In this document: piece after piece, positions 23,301 to 35,600 of the stretch | How positions within the stretch are numbered: position 1 is the first letter of the stretch | Layout: every line of letters begins with the position of its first letter | NCBI GenBank assembly: GCA_963924555.1 | Contig: OZ004582.1 | Span: 6,820,001 to 6,884,000, forward strand | Length of the DNA: 64,000 nt | DNA from: Crambe crambe | Taxonomy: Eukaryota > Porifera > Demospongiae > Poecilosclerida > Crambeidae | Reading direction: 5' to 3' | The notes under the pieces: generated by a model | Database searches by the model: none | What the model was told of the DNA's origin: nothing | What the model saw: only the letters and a program-made list of their open reading frames with translations | Made by a program: the position numbers and the translations under genes

Positions 23301-26300
23301 GGATATTCTGGTCGTCCTCTTCATTTGTTTTGTATAATCTCTTCAGCAAACAGCATCTGATCATCGGATTCTTGTTATCGATTGGAAAAAAATCATTGGG
23401 ATTATCAGCTGAAACATGGCACAACAGTTTAACAGCACCATTGCGCTGAGCAGTAATAACACGTCCATAGCATTTATTTTGTGGATTGTCAGGAAATATA
23501 CCAACAGTTACAGTGTCACCATCAAACGCTCCTCTTCTGTTTCCCCAGTTTCTGATCACGACAACTCTTTTCTTGCTGTCGAATGGAATAGCTTCCGTTT
23601 TTCCATCATACACTCTCAAAGTGCAAGTATAAGTATCTTCATAATGGATAACTTCTTCATCATAACACTCATCAATACTCTCAGAAAGAGTGGACTTTGC
23701 TTTTTTACACACAGGTAAACCATCATACACTTCCTTATATGCTGTAAGTATGCTGTCAATTTTGTTTTGCCAGCAATCACTTCCTGAATATACCCTGTCC
23801 AATAGTATAAGTTTTGTTTCAACTATGTCTGAAACTGACTTGCTCGAGTGCTCAGAATAAATGAATGTTTCACACTTAATACACTGCTGAATGAAAGGAG
23901 TCCAACATTGTGCTTCTTTGCCATATTCTTTAATCATGTGCTTTTCCATGTTTAGTATCAGGAATGGGTTGCCAACAGCGACAACTAATGACTGAGATCT
24001 GGTGATGACAGTAGTGAAGACATAACGATTGCATAAACTTTTTGTGACGTCTTTGGATTTTCCATCGGCAAAAGTTGCTTCGCATGTTGAGATAAATATA
24101 GCCTTGAATTCTCTGCCTGTGTACGTGAATGATTATGATAAAATTGCATGGCAATAAGCTGATAGCCCAAAATTATGCTTAAAAGTTTTACCTATTATTC
24201 TGCTGATTCTTAAAACTACATAAGGATTTCAAAAATCATGCTAGTGCATTGCCCTATCTCTAGCCGCTATAATACCTTGAATGTTATAGGTCATAAGCAC
24301 TTCAATATCCTTGATGGATTCAATACCCTTAAGCTTCTTTCTGATTATATTACACTGCAAACAATAATGATAATAATTTCATGGTTTTAGTCTACATAGC
24401 TACAGGCATACTTGCTCAGGAGAAGGTGAAACTATGCAGACTTTACTAAGATCTTGTTCACCCCACTCTTCCGGCCAGTCTTCCATGTACTTCTGTATTT
24501 CCTCCAATACAGCTTGTGCTTCCAACTCATCCATCCCAGGTATTGCTTCATCATAGTCCTTGAGACTGGAGCACACAAAATTAAGGGGAAACGGAGAACG
24601 AGGGTGAGCCACATTATCAGGTACTTTTGATAAAAGTGCAGATTCATAATAGAGGCTAGAAGGAAGCATGAGAATACTCTTATGGCAACGGTAATTGTTG
24701 AGTAGAGTGACCGAATGAGGTGTGGATGGTTTCATTTTATCATAAATCTTGTGTAGTCTCTCTAATAGAGAGAGACCAAGGCCATTGTCTTGGGCTTTAT
24801 TCCCAAGAACAAGCAGACGAGGACCAACCTGTGAAATGCAATAACAATATTGTCATGTTAAGCTGCTACGTAGTCCTTTTAAGTATTCCCCAACACACTT
24901 ATAATGCACTTCAGAATATTAAATTTTTATCTACATAACAACATAAGTATAAGCATATAATTTACATGCAGGAAGGTCATAGACAACTGCAGCACAATTT
25001 GAAATTTATCTACCTGTAAATGATCTCCAGCAATGACTATTCGGGTATTCTCATCAGCTAGACAGAGTGGTCCTATAATCTCAGGCTCTCTCACTTGACC
25101 CCCTTCATCGATGAGGATATCTGTAAACCTTTTCTCGTCAGATAGACTAGACACGGCACTTAGTGTAGTTATCACTAATCGTTCATCTCCTAAATGTTGT
25201 CTAGTTTTGAAACCTGATGAATTGGGAATAATGCAAACACCCAAAGGATCATAGATTTCTTTCATCCTTGCAAAGTATTCTGCAAAAATATCAATGGATG
25301 CCTGATGATGTGCACAAATCATAACTTTATTCTTATGTCTTTTCAACAAATCATGAGCAGCTCTGACCAATAAGCGTGTTTTCCCTGTACCATATGGCCC
25401 ATTGATTAGCAGAGGGGTGCTCTCAGGAGAATGATTCAAAATCAGATTCAAGGCTCTCATCTGATCTTTGTCTAAATCCAGAAATTGATAACTAGAGGGT
25501 CGCTTATGACTCATTAAGTTATCTTTTTGAAGATGTGAAATAATATTATCTTGGGTGGGAAATAGCTTCTTCATCACTTTATGTGGTAGCCGATCCACAA
25601 AAGAGTGGAGCATTTGAAAGTAAGAATGCTTCAATTCAAACTCAATTTTCACTCTAAATTTGTTGTTTTGGGGGATTTTCATTTTTTCCTCTTTACTGAA
25701 TGCAATTGTGATTGCACTGAAATGAGCATCAGGTGGAGGATTGGAATTAGACACATGATATGTGTGAATAATTACACTATCAAAGATGAGAAACGACCCT
25801 TGACTTGTTTGTTTCGCATGGCTTAAAGAGTCACCATCATCTGATGTGATAAAGCCATATGTGGAATAATTTTTCAGATCCTCCGATTGAATATCTTCAG
25901 GTCTTTGATTTTGTGGATAAATATAAACATCATACTCCTTATTGCACCTTAATTAATAATAACTCGTGTTATTAGCATTCTACATATATATATATAATTA
26001 TACACGCACACTACATGCCCATTGGTGGTGGACTAGTACAGCAAAACAACAACAACAATGATGATGAAAACAACAAGGAGAATGACGATGAAGACAACAA
26101 CAACAACAACAATCCATGGGGAATAGAGTGTACCTTGTACTTTGGAGGGTCTGTGACACACTCCCATATAATACTAATTCAGTTGGACCTCGGTTATCCG
26201 GACACCTTTGTCCAAACTTTTTCTCTAGGCTTCCGGACAAGTGAATTAGTCCAGATAAGTGAAGGATATTGAAATAATAGTGTTGTGGTTATGCTGTGTT

Positions 26301-26829
26301 GTATAGTTTAATATTATGGGCTAGTACTAACAGCCTAGAACAGTGTAGATACTACTGATTATTGTTATGCAGTTGCTACTATGTGCCTGTGCAAATTTCA
26401 AAAAAATAATAATTCTCAAACAATTTTAAAATCCATTACAAATGCTAGTAGTACATGTATTTCCTAAACTGAGGTGCAGATAAACGAGGTTACACTGTAA
26501 TAGGATGTTATTTGTTATTTAAATTTTGTGTGCAACTATCATGCTTGGCTTGCTGGCTCTTCGTATTTATTGAATTGTGGGCTTGTTTTGCTTACCCAAT
26601 CATGTTACCTTAATGCCAGTTGTAGAGCATGCTCTTCTTCTTCATAGCAAAGCAAATGGTGAAATCTCTTCTTGTAATTCTTCACAGATAGTTGTTCTTT
26701 CAATACTTCTACATTATCCAACTGACACTTGAATTTTTTATACTCTTCTGAGTATGAAATAGGAACTGATAAATCCAGCTGCTTTCTTCTGTCCATAACT
26801 TTTTTAATCTGTTTCCTTCTTTTTCTCTA
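14333..26829 (-). CDS. HELZ2-like helicase-RNB-helicase protein (13 exons)
   Basis: My exon chain is 26609-26829, 25014-25947, 24412-24828, 24276-24354, 20591-24116, 20443-20540, 20165-20389, 19225-19350, 18379-19010, 16978-17220, 15534-15687, 14751-14920-type exon (14741-14920) and 14333-14448. From ATG 26796 it gives 2305 codons with every phase matching. Order: RFHHLLCYEEEE (MOV10/HELZ-type N-terminus); SF1 helicase 1 (GPYGTGKT, LIDEGGQ, NYRCHKS, VITRSQS); RNB nuclease (FTIDPEGAMNLDDAIS, TSPLRRYIDLQVQR); helicase 2 (QGPPG+GTGKS across an intron, IDECGMAYEPE, GDHKQLQP, QYRM, INVGITRSKYG). Human HELZ2 has this architecture and is an interferon-induced 3'-5' exoribonuclease and nuclear-receptor coactivator; an RNA-decay or antiviral role here is inference. 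One of the four RNB-motif Asp is Asn. Zinc fingers, if any, would lie upstream of 26829; I saw none. Confidence 0.92.
15033..15056. repeat. (CCCTAG)n short run
   Basis: Three to four copies of CCCTAG inside an intron of the HELZ2-like gene. Similar to, but not identical with, the animal telomere unit (CCCTAA). Confidence 0.8.
16106..16211. mobile_element. 106-bp hairpin MITE in an intron
   Basis: AATAGATAAAGCATG at the left end and its complement at the right end, with complementarity continuing through TTTCTGGTTGATTTAGTGCA to a short loop. It lies in the intron between the 16978 and 15534 exons of the HELZ2-like gene. Confidence 0.85.
16507..16614. mobile_element. 108-bp inverted-repeat element in an intron
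   Basis: GAAAAGCTTGTTGGGTTTGA at the left end is matched by its complement (one mismatch) at the right end. It is absent from the paralogous intron of the second HELZ2-like gene. Confidence 0.75.
17291..18054. mobile_element. 764-bp DNA transposon inserted in a helicase intron
   Basis: About 80-bp inverted ends (TAGCCTCAAACCCAGCCTCT and a complementary right end) are flanked by AAAGGAG at 17284-17290 and 18055-18061. The paralogous intron at about 35115-35135 reads GCAAAGGAGTTGTGAG without the insert, so it is the empty site. The interior has two unrecognised open frames (17435-17653, 17720-18067). The target duplication is at least 7 bp; the right end carries a few extra bases, so 8 or more cannot be excluded. 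Confidence 0.88.
19602..20106. mobile_element. 505-bp inverted-repeat element in a helicase intron
   Basis: The left end GGTTATTTTCGAGGGGTAAA matches the complement of the right end with one mismatch over 25 bp. It accounts for most of the 814-bp intron that splits the second Walker A motif; the paralogous intron is only 90 bp. Confidence 0.8.
26180..26497. mobile_element. Pogo/Tigger-like MITE
   Basis: Ends CAGTTGGACCTCGGTTATC and the imperfect complement GATAAACGAGGTTACACTG, followed by TA. It lies in the intron before the helicase-1 exon of the HELZ2-like gene. Confidence 0.6.
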
Positions 26830-29053
26830 CAGTTGTCCTTTTCTGCATGAATTTATCATTTTCGTTATACGTAACTGCTATAACTTTTCTCAATTCTTCA
26901 AATTTCAAAAACCAGCTCATAGAGTGGGTGATCAGCTCTCTGTTGGTATTTTAAAGTGTGAAATTTGATCAAGAATTGAAAAAGTTGGAGCAGATATAGC
27001 AAATGATCAAAGTACAGATCAAGTGAATGGAAATAGACTTTAGCTAATAAGTTTATCCCTAGCTGATGTCACCATCTTCTCTTCTGATGCGCAATAATTA
27101 AGAACTCTTCCTCAAAACCATGCGGGAGAGGGGTTTGCTACTGGCTACCCTTGTAGGCTAGCTGCCAACCATAATTCAGTAAAGCTTGGAGCAGTACCAT
27201 GATTGACCAAAATGCATGGCAGCTAGCTGCTTCAGCCATATACAATAGCCTGGCTATACTGTAACCATAGATACAGTAACCATAAATACAGTCTCAAGTG
27301 CCAACACTATATAGCTAATCATGCAGTGTTTTGGAGCTCAACCACAAAGACACCCCAAGATATGCCTGGCTGAGCTGAGTGAATATGAGAAGATTACAGA
27401 AACTGTGCATGGGCAAGGATTAAAAGAGGCAATAGATGGAAAGAAGATCACACAGGTCACAACTGAACCTAGGTGATAGCCCTTTTTAGATAGAGCTTCT
27501 GTATGGTTTATATTGTACGTAACCGGGATTGGAAACGCAATATAAACTGCCCGGCCACTCCTTATTGCGCATGCCCGCATTAAATACAATAAGAAAAAAG
27601 AAAATTTGGGTATTAAGTATGCAGCCATTGATGAGGTTCTTCTTCACCTCTGCACCTTCTTGTTCTCTGCCCGAACTATGAGTGAATATATTGAAGCCTC
27701 CCTCTCAGTTGATCATCCCTGAGGAATATAATATTAAAAATTAATCGTTGAGCTTTTTCTCGGCAAGGGAATGCATACATTTGGAAAGCATAGGTGGAGG
27801 GCATGAAGGAATAACTACTTGTTATGTATACAAATTGGGGTCACTTCACTTTTTCAAAAAAGGTACGCAAAGACACACCCAGCAAATGTGAACTATTGGC
27901 TGAAACTCTTGAATACATGCACATTTTAGGTATGAGGGCATGAAGTAGAGTGTACACTAAACTCTGAAACTGTAAGTTGAATATTTACTCTTTCATGTAA
28001 GAGAATACAGGTACACAAAGCCAAAACAGGCTAAAACAGGCTGGTATGGGTGTCCTAGCAGCAAAAACTTTGCTTTTTGCATGAGTAAGATGGTGAAGTT
28101 ACTAGCTATGCTATGGACTTACTTCTGAACTTCGAGAGGTCGGTTCCTCCACGTTAGGCTTTTTCACCTCTTCCACGAACCGCAATACGGATTGTACCGC
28201 GCAGATTGTATTGTTGCTATGGGGCGTTTCCAATCCCGGTTACGTAGTCTATACAATCTATGATATTGCTAGAACCATCGGGCGGATCGAATGAAGTGAA
28301 CTGAAAAAAATGCAGGAAGCATATTCCTATATACCAGTACTATTAGCGTGCATATTAAGGTCTTCTTACTGGGTCCACCAATTTGGCTCATTCAACTGAT
28401 ATCTTTCATGGGATTATTATAAGCCTATACTCCTAAGTAAAACAGAAGTGTCATTATGCACACCAATACACATGCACTACTCACTAAAATGTAACAGTTG
28501 CTATATACACAATAGGTGTGTGGTGTCAGCTATACACTTTCATTTTTACAGTGAGACTTCTAAGCTCAAAAGTTACAAATAGAGCTTAAGGAGTTTGAAA
28601 ATAATAGCTATTTAAATGGTTTGGAATTACCTCGCCATTCAAAATGACCTTTATATTACCCAGTTAATAATTTCATATGGTCATATTGAGCTCATGTATT
28701 AGCTATAGTGCATATGTATGGATTAGTCATCATGATGCCTCTTCAACATGTGCATCAATTCAGTGGCTGTAACTCACTTAATTCCCTGATGAATTTGAAA
28801 TAGCCTGCTTTATAATCTTAGTGAGATATATTAATGGTAGCTATTCATAATGAGAGTTGTTTTCTTCTCACATAGTGTTACCTGATTCTTGAAACATAAA
28901 TCGAATGTTCTAAGGACTGGATCTCTGCAACGGCTTGGCCGATTTTCAGCGCTTCAAATTTCTCCTGGTTTCTTAAAGTTGGTAGAAAAAGGTATCAAAA
29001 ATTAGAATCCTTTGATTTTTGACCTGACATCGCTATATAATGTAGTTACCAGC
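26830..29053. other. Upstream flank of the HELZ2-like gene; repeats, no confirmed exon
   Basis: No gene confirmed. The minus strand at about 26924-26810 has a short open frame (MSWFLKFEELRKVIAVTYN) that could be an upstream exon, but it runs to a stop past the acceptor used here. The transposon at 27517-28246 lies within. Confidence 0.4.
27517..28246. mobile_element. 730-bp DNA transposon
   Basis: A perfect 23-bp terminal inverted repeat starts TACGTAACCGGGATTGGAAA on the left and is complemented on the right. The inner end TGGAAACGCC resembles the end of the element at 31131-31577, so the two may be related. I could not identify a target duplication with confidence. Confidence 0.8.
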
Positions 29054-29239
29054 CAGGGGGGGGTAGGACATCCTGAAAAAATCATGTGACCTTTGCGCGC
29101 AGTATGGAATTTCAGGAATCCAGTTTCTCAGTGCGCTTCTATTGGAAAACTTAGAATGGCGCTTTCAAGCCAGGTTAGCTCTGTTCTAGTGACTCCTTTT
29201 ATTCATAGACCATCCTATGATCCATGCTCTGGTCCTGGT

Positions 29240-30609
29240 TCAAGTGGAGAGCCTGATGTATTTCGAGTTATGAGCCTTGGACAACCTTTTTGCTACCCAA
29301 TCCCCAGCTTTGATGTTTTGGCAGTAGAACTTCGCCAATGATACAAAGATCTGCTTGCATGCATCTGTGTTATCAACTTGTACCCCAGTAGCCATTTGTG
29401 GGGTATGAGAACATGCAATAGCCTGCAGCTCAGGACTCTTGGGAGACGGCACCACAGAAACTTCAGATTGGGCCATAGAAACTTCAGGTTGCACCACAGA
29501 AAATTGAAGTTGATTATAGTAGTCCTCTGCAATGGCAGGAGTTGCAAATTGCTTTGAGAGCGTAGTAGTAACTTTTAATCTGCATGCACTTCCTATGAAC
29601 AATTTTGATGCACATAGCTACCCATTGGATATAATACTATACTACATACCTGACCGAACATGAAAGGTACCAAGTAGTTATTGCATATATTTTCCAGCCT
29701 GCTCCCAAAATTTCATATTTTTATGTGCCACCCATTAATTTCTCTCCAGTTGTATGCAACATAAGGTAAAGCGGGGTGACTTGGGACACAGGTTAACTTG
29801 GGACAGTGGAGTTATATTTTAATCTTGTTTCGAGATTACTATGAGTTTCAAGATCTTATTTTGCACACATAAACATTTATGCTTTGTCTCTCTCTGAAGC
29901 CAGTCTAGAGTGCTTTGGTTACTCTGTTTGTAATAAGCAGACCTAAACACTCTGCTGATTTTATAAGACTGCAAGAAAAAACTTAATAAACTAACTTCAA
30001 ACTTACTGAACTGATTTATCAATATTCTACTCACTGAGATAATGCTGCATAATGATCTCTGTGTTTTATAAAAGTGATCAGTCAGCAAAACATGCATAGT
30101 GCACTGTTTAAGCTTTATCAAAATTGCATGGACATGCAGTGTCCCAAGTTATCCTGAAAGGGATTTCTGCATGCTACACATTGGTGAATTGTAGCCAATT
30201 AATTAGTAAGCAATACCAATCATCTTTAGCTCAGCCTGGGACTAGAAAGATTACTCTATCTCTTGCAACTTAAAGCTTGTTTATAGCTAAAGCGGTTGCA
30301 GAGATATCATTATTTGTAGTAAGAGTGTCCCAAGTTACCCCAATCTACCTTAATAAACCCTGTTAGTGACTTCAGCTCAGACTCTGTCCACTTAGGAAGA
30401 CTTAATTTCTTCTTAGAATCAGAGCCAAACAGAACTCTTTTTGGTGGAGGGATACTGCTGCCAAATAATTTCCCCCTAGACTTGGGTGTATCTAAAAGAG
30501 AACATCCAGCCACTGAAGCAGTCAAGTCTGCTAATTCTACTTCCATAGTAGAATCTGGAGGAGTGGAGGAAGGATCAACCTCCATCAGGTCACTGGTGAT
30601 GGGGCACAT
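29240..30609 (-). pseudogene. Myb/SANT-like DNA-binding gene, broken by insertion and frameshift
   Basis: Exon 1 begins at ATG 30609 and runs through a Ser/Pro-rich stretch into LPKWTESELKSLTGFI. Here a 587-bp element interrupts it. Past the element the frame resumes with MLHTTGEK, and after a one-base shift with HKNMKFWEQAGKYMQ. A further exon at about 29590 reads ACRLKVTTTLSKQF. The spacing W..L..F/W..R..K resembles the three-helix Myb/SANT fold of transposon-encoded accessory proteins (inference). The insertion and the frameshift argue that this copy is dead. A 60-bp stretch before exon 1 is repeated at about 30723-30776. Confidence 0.7.
29764..30350. mobile_element. 587-bp nested MITE, TA target duplication
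   Basis: Ends AGGTAAAGCGGGGTGACTTG and complementary GTTACCCCAATCTACCT with GTGTCCCAAG inside, flanked by TA at 29762-29763 and 30351-30352. Removing it rejoins the Myb/SANT reading frame, which shows it is younger than the host element. Confidence 0.88.
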
Positions 30610-30919
30610 ATCATCAACATGTACAAGAAGCCCAGCAGAGATCTATTCACCTGAAAACTAGAATGCCTCTGCTGATGATGACGATGGGAGGTTCAAGCTA
30701 TTTAGAAGTCAGTAGTAGCTCCCAGTGATGGGGCACAGAAGGGCACAGGTCATCAACAGCTACAATAAGCCCAGCAGATACTATAAATTTCGTCTGAATA
30801 ATAGCTGGTAGGAATCTTGAAGCTCTACACTCAGCGAAAACTCTATGAGAAAATGAATAGATTTCACTCTGCTGATTCAGCACTTCTGTGCTCACGTGAT
30901 GATGTCCGACCCCCCCTGG

Positions 30920-32607
30920 TTACCAGCTAGAGTAAGTGACCAATTCACGGACACTTTAGTTTCCGGACAGCTATATCAAGACAATCAAAAGGAGCTACAG
31001 TAAGTGATTCTGTATAGCTTACGAGTTTTTCGTCCCCTGGCTTCACAAAGCTAGAGCTAAAGGCTGAGCTACGCTATCGTCTTCCCCCGGCAGTACTTAC
31101 ATAACTCGTCACAGTGACGTGGGTGACATCATAGACTATAGAGGTTCCAGAATGGACTGGAAATGATTAATTACATCCGCCTTGCGGTGTTCCGTATATT
31201 TATGGTAATACTTACCGGATATTGTATTCTGGGCCGGCTGTTTCCATTATTAATTAACTGTCTAGTGAATTTCTACAACCAAAATATGTACCCCAAATGG
31301 ATAAAAACAATACCATGCAACACTGCAAACTTTATATGAACTATGAGCTGGATGTTTTTGCTCTGACAATAATCCCAGGGTCTTGGCATCTTGTAGTATA
31401 GTCTCCCTGGCAGAGCACTTACAAGCTTGTACGGTTAACCACTAAAGTGATCTTTCCTGTTCATGGAGATACAGCTGCAGTGCAATAGGCGCAACACGGA
31501 TATCACACGACCGGAAGTGCTTGTTAATATTAATTTAATAGGCGTTTCCAGTCCATGTAGGAACCTATATAGTCTATGGTGACATCATCAACTAGCTGGC
31601 AAAAACACTGGCTCAGATACTGACCAGGACTGAGAATACTGTTTAGCTACATTGGGAATGGTGAATGGAATACTAGAATGGAATACTGGAATCAACAAGA
31701 TTTAAATGGCTACTTTATGATTTAGCTAAACACACTTGGCTTCCATATTCCATAGCTCTCTATCAACAGGTATTAAATTTGTGATTGCTGGCAACAACTA
31801 CACCAATTCAGATGCAGGAACGAATCTATAAGTGTGATGCAGTTATTAACTTTGGATACCATAAATTTTAGTTGTTAATTTATTTTCGTGGTCAAGCTAA
31901 TTATAAGTAAGCTAGCTGTAAACAATATTATAAACACGAATTATTCTTATGAATGTTCCCACTGAGTGCATGAAAAAAAATTGCTCTCACAGAGGGTTGG
32001 AGAGCACAAGAGGAGATGTTATCATGTGAGCACATGCATGATACCTATAGATTCTACTGACCATTTGTTATTACTATATAATTATCACAATGATTATGTA
32101 GGTTCCTGCAGGAGAATAAAATTCCCAGGAAGATACACTAGCACTGATATGAAGGTAATAATGTCAGAAAGAAACTGGTTAGTATAGGCAGTATTCCATT
32201 CCAGTGTTCCATTCCACCGAATCTAGTCACCCTTTCATTTGAATCAGTTGCATTCACTTATTGTTGAGGATAATGAGTCAACAAACATAACTAGCTACGT
32301 AGCTATTTTCCCCCCCTACAGCTCAAATTCTAGCTTTTCCACTTCTAAGCTACACTCTAAAATAGAAAGTGTACATATCTAAGGAATGTTTGTACTGTTT
32401 AACATTCCTTTGGTATAAAGTACACACTTTCCATGACGCTACTTTCCAGGTCAAATATTGATTTGATGCTGATTTTAGAAAAGTAGATTTAAGTTTACAC
32501 CAAAAGTTACACACATGATAAGTTAAGCATTAGCTAGCTGATAGCTAAAGATCTACATGAAATGATGATTTGTATTACCAACTACACAGCTAGCTACAAT
32601 GCCAAGT
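30920..32607. other. Intergenic; downstream flank of the second HELZ2-like gene
   Basis: No gene seen. Matches the 13.3-14.3-kb region from about 31078, with an extra transposon at 31131-31577. Confidence 0.55.
31131..31577. mobile_element. 447-bp element with 9-bp target duplication (MULE-like)
   Basis: Inverted ends ATAGACTATAGAGGTTCC (17 of 18 matching) are flanked by GGTGACATC at 31122-31130 and 31578-31586. The duplicated region at 13390-13405 lacks the insert. A 9-bp duplication is typical of Mutator-like elements. Confidence 0.82.
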
Positions 32608-35600
32608 TTATCTTATAGGGAATCGAGCACTGTCCACCACACATTTCTTCTCTTCATAGTGTTTCAGCAGATGATCCCACGTATTATGGTCATACTCCAG
32701 CAGCATCTTATTCCCTATAGCAAAATAATTATATCTTATCCCTATAGGAAAAAAAATTAGCTAGCTAGCTACATCATAATAACTACTGGTTTTCAGGAAT
32801 GAAACAGAAGAGTCAGGGGCACAGCTCAGTAGCTACAGAAATTACTGTATATGTATGCCTATAGATCACTACAGGCTGCACAGCTTTGCTGCCAGGCAAC
32901 CCCCCTCCCTCCCAATTCTTTTGGAAGGGGGTGTATATGGGGAGGGGCTTTGTTTCTCCACTTTTAACATGCCACAGATTAGCACTGTGCTTAATTTGAT
33001 ACCTATGACAAATTGGGTAACTATAAGCAAATCTAAAATTTGTCCCTCCTGATTGTACGAGTCTGAGGTCTGTAGCTAACTCACCAATGATGATGAGGCC
33101 ATACTTGCTCCTTGTGATGCCTACGTTGATCTGATGTGGATCAGTGATAAAGCCAAGGTTTTCCCTCCGCCACTTGGAGTCTGCCTGCACATAGTGAGGA
33201 TGTTTGATCTCCTCTATGGGTTGAGAGCGCACAGTAGAGAGGATGACGATACCATATTCATTCCCTTCGTTTTTAAATTGATAATCATGATAATTGTAGC
33301 AATGTTAAATGATTATTAGCTGCAACCATATTATGAACATCCATACTGGCCAGAAGAGCTACAACTTTAATGCTATAAGCCATCAGAATAGCTACATAGA
33401 CGTAGCTACAACCATTACTTTTCAGGTATGAGAATTGCTGCATAGCTACCTTACTATGGAACTCAAACACTATTAGAGTCATGCACTACAGTATGAGAAG
33501 TACGTTACATCATCAATGTGTTAACAGCTGTATACATAGCTTGCAATACTAATTACACATTAATTTTCATTGTAAATAATTTTCTGCTACTAGTGTACGA
33601 ATTTCGAATTTCAATAATGTAGCTAGCTAACTCAATAAAAAAAGCAAAACAATATAGTTTGGTCATATCGATTGCTAGCTAGCGATACCAATCCTGGGCC
33701 ACCACTAACCTTGGCTCTCGGTGATGGATGAAACTTTAAGTCTTCTGAGTCTTCCAGGCAGCCTTTCTTGGATTTTACTCCTTTGAGCAGAGTAAGGGGT
33801 GAGAACTGCCATTTGTTCCAACTCTACCCTGTGTCTTTCATGAAGAACTCGAGCAATTTCAACCTAATATTAATGCGCATACAATCACAGTGGAACCTTT
33901 TACATATGACACTCTGAAAAAGGACAAACCTCTCAACAAGGACAGTCTTTTTAATAACCTCTCTACAAAGGACAAAAGGCTGGGTCCCATTATTTGGAGG
34001 TTCCACAACAATCATGGACACAGCTTATCAGTGACCACCATGCACTATAAGGTGGCTGGATTATACAAGTGACCACTAGAATAAATTAGTGAAATGAAGG
34101 TGGCTGGTGTATGTTAGCAAAATGAAGGTAGCTGACCACTAGGGAGGTGGCTAACTGGATTATACAAGTGACCACTAGAATAACTTGGTGAAATGAAGGT
34201 GGCTGGTGTATGTTAGCAAAATGAAAGTAGTTGACCACTAGGGAGGTGGCTAACTGGATTATACAAGTGACCACTAGAATAACTTAGTGAAATGAAGGTG
34301 GCTGGTGTATGTTAGCAAAATGAAGGTAGTTGACCACTAGGGAGGTGGCTAACTGGATTATACAAGTGACCACTAGAATAAGTTATAAATGAAGGTGGCT
34401 GGATTATATGAGTGACCACTATAGGGCATGATTATAAGTGACCACTATAAGACAAGTTTCACTGTACATACATGTGTATGTTATTTAATTCTTGGCTTAC
34501 CAGTGGCTTACCAGTGGTGGAGTAGGAATAGGGGGGGGGGGGGGGGGGGGGGGGGGGGGATACTATAGATGGAGGGCCTAATAATCTAACTTGAGTATAT
34601 TGAAAGTAAAAATACAGCATCAAAGACCAAACAATTATATGCATGAATGCTGTCATTGCAATGTGATGTCAGCAATCTCACTGCTGCTTGCTGACTGTTA
34701 TCTAATGCATATGCTCAATGTAATGACAGAAGGATTGGACATTTTTAATATTAATTTTGTTGTATTATGATTAACTTATTACTGTTCCTGCACCCCCCCC
34801 CCCTCGCTTACTACTTTATTGACTTGTTCCTGATTGAATTTGGACTCAATGCCAATTTTATCGGCTCCTTCCCTCCTTCCTGTCAAGTCCTCTCTCTCTA
34901 TCCCCACTGTATTCACAAATACGATTGGACAGTTTTCCCCTTGGGGCCAAAAGCCATCCAGTTTAGCTTCATGATTTTTGCGGTTCTTAATAGAATCATC
35001 AGTCTCCAATTGATCACCATAGAAGTGTTTAGATGGGAATGCACATATGGCTTCATGCTGCATATAATTGTATGAAGAATGAAAGGATAGAAATGGCATT
35101 AACAGATCTAATCACAGCAAAGGAGTTGTGAGATATTGTCATTTAAGGTCATGTATCACATGATTGAGACCTCATATATGCTTGTCATGTGATGTTCAGT
35201 ATCTAATCATATATAATTTGAACACTTTCTTTAATCTAGGCCTAGCAGCTTGTGCCACATTTGGTGACCCTGCCAGTAGTATTGTTGCTGTTATTTTTAT
35301 TCTCCCATACACATAATTTAGAGGTGAGTCTATGCATATTTATATTGTGGGGTAAAAGTTTGAAGAAACAAAATTGGTCCATACTTTATAAATTTTTCCC
35401 GATTTTTAATTTAGCACTACAGAGGACTACTAATGGTGCCCCTGTTAATCACTCCAGCTGGATACAATCACTTGGATGTGGTGGAGTACTTGCTTGAAGA
35501 GGGAGCGTATATCTTAACTGCTTTAACTACATTGAAAGTGTGTATTAGGAATGCTCTCTGTAAACAGTAAGGTATAAAGTGCATACCTATACTGTTTACA

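Larger units (their letters stand above)
29054..30919. mobile_element. 1.87-kb DNA transposon, 8-bp target duplication
   Basis: The left end CAGGGGGGGGTAGGACATC and the right end GATGTCCGACCCCCCCTGG are inverted. TTACCAGC flanks both sides (29046-29053, 30920-30927). The 8-bp duplication and CAGGGG termini suggest a hAT-type element. It carries the broken Myb/SANT-like gene on the minus strand, and inside that gene a second element (29764-30350). Confidence 0.85.

Noticed and set aside
26015..26272. Asn-rich open frame
   Set aside because: Made by an AAC/GAC microsatellite followed by a MITE end.
27338..27628. 96-codon minus-strand frame upstream of the HELZ2-like gene as an additional exon
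   Set aside because: It overlaps the left end of the 730-bp transposon and shows no zinc-finger or helicase similarity.
34069..34467. Regular repeats that could look like a CRISPR array
   Set aside because: The 99-bp units are contiguous with no unique spacers, and the context is an animal gene intron.
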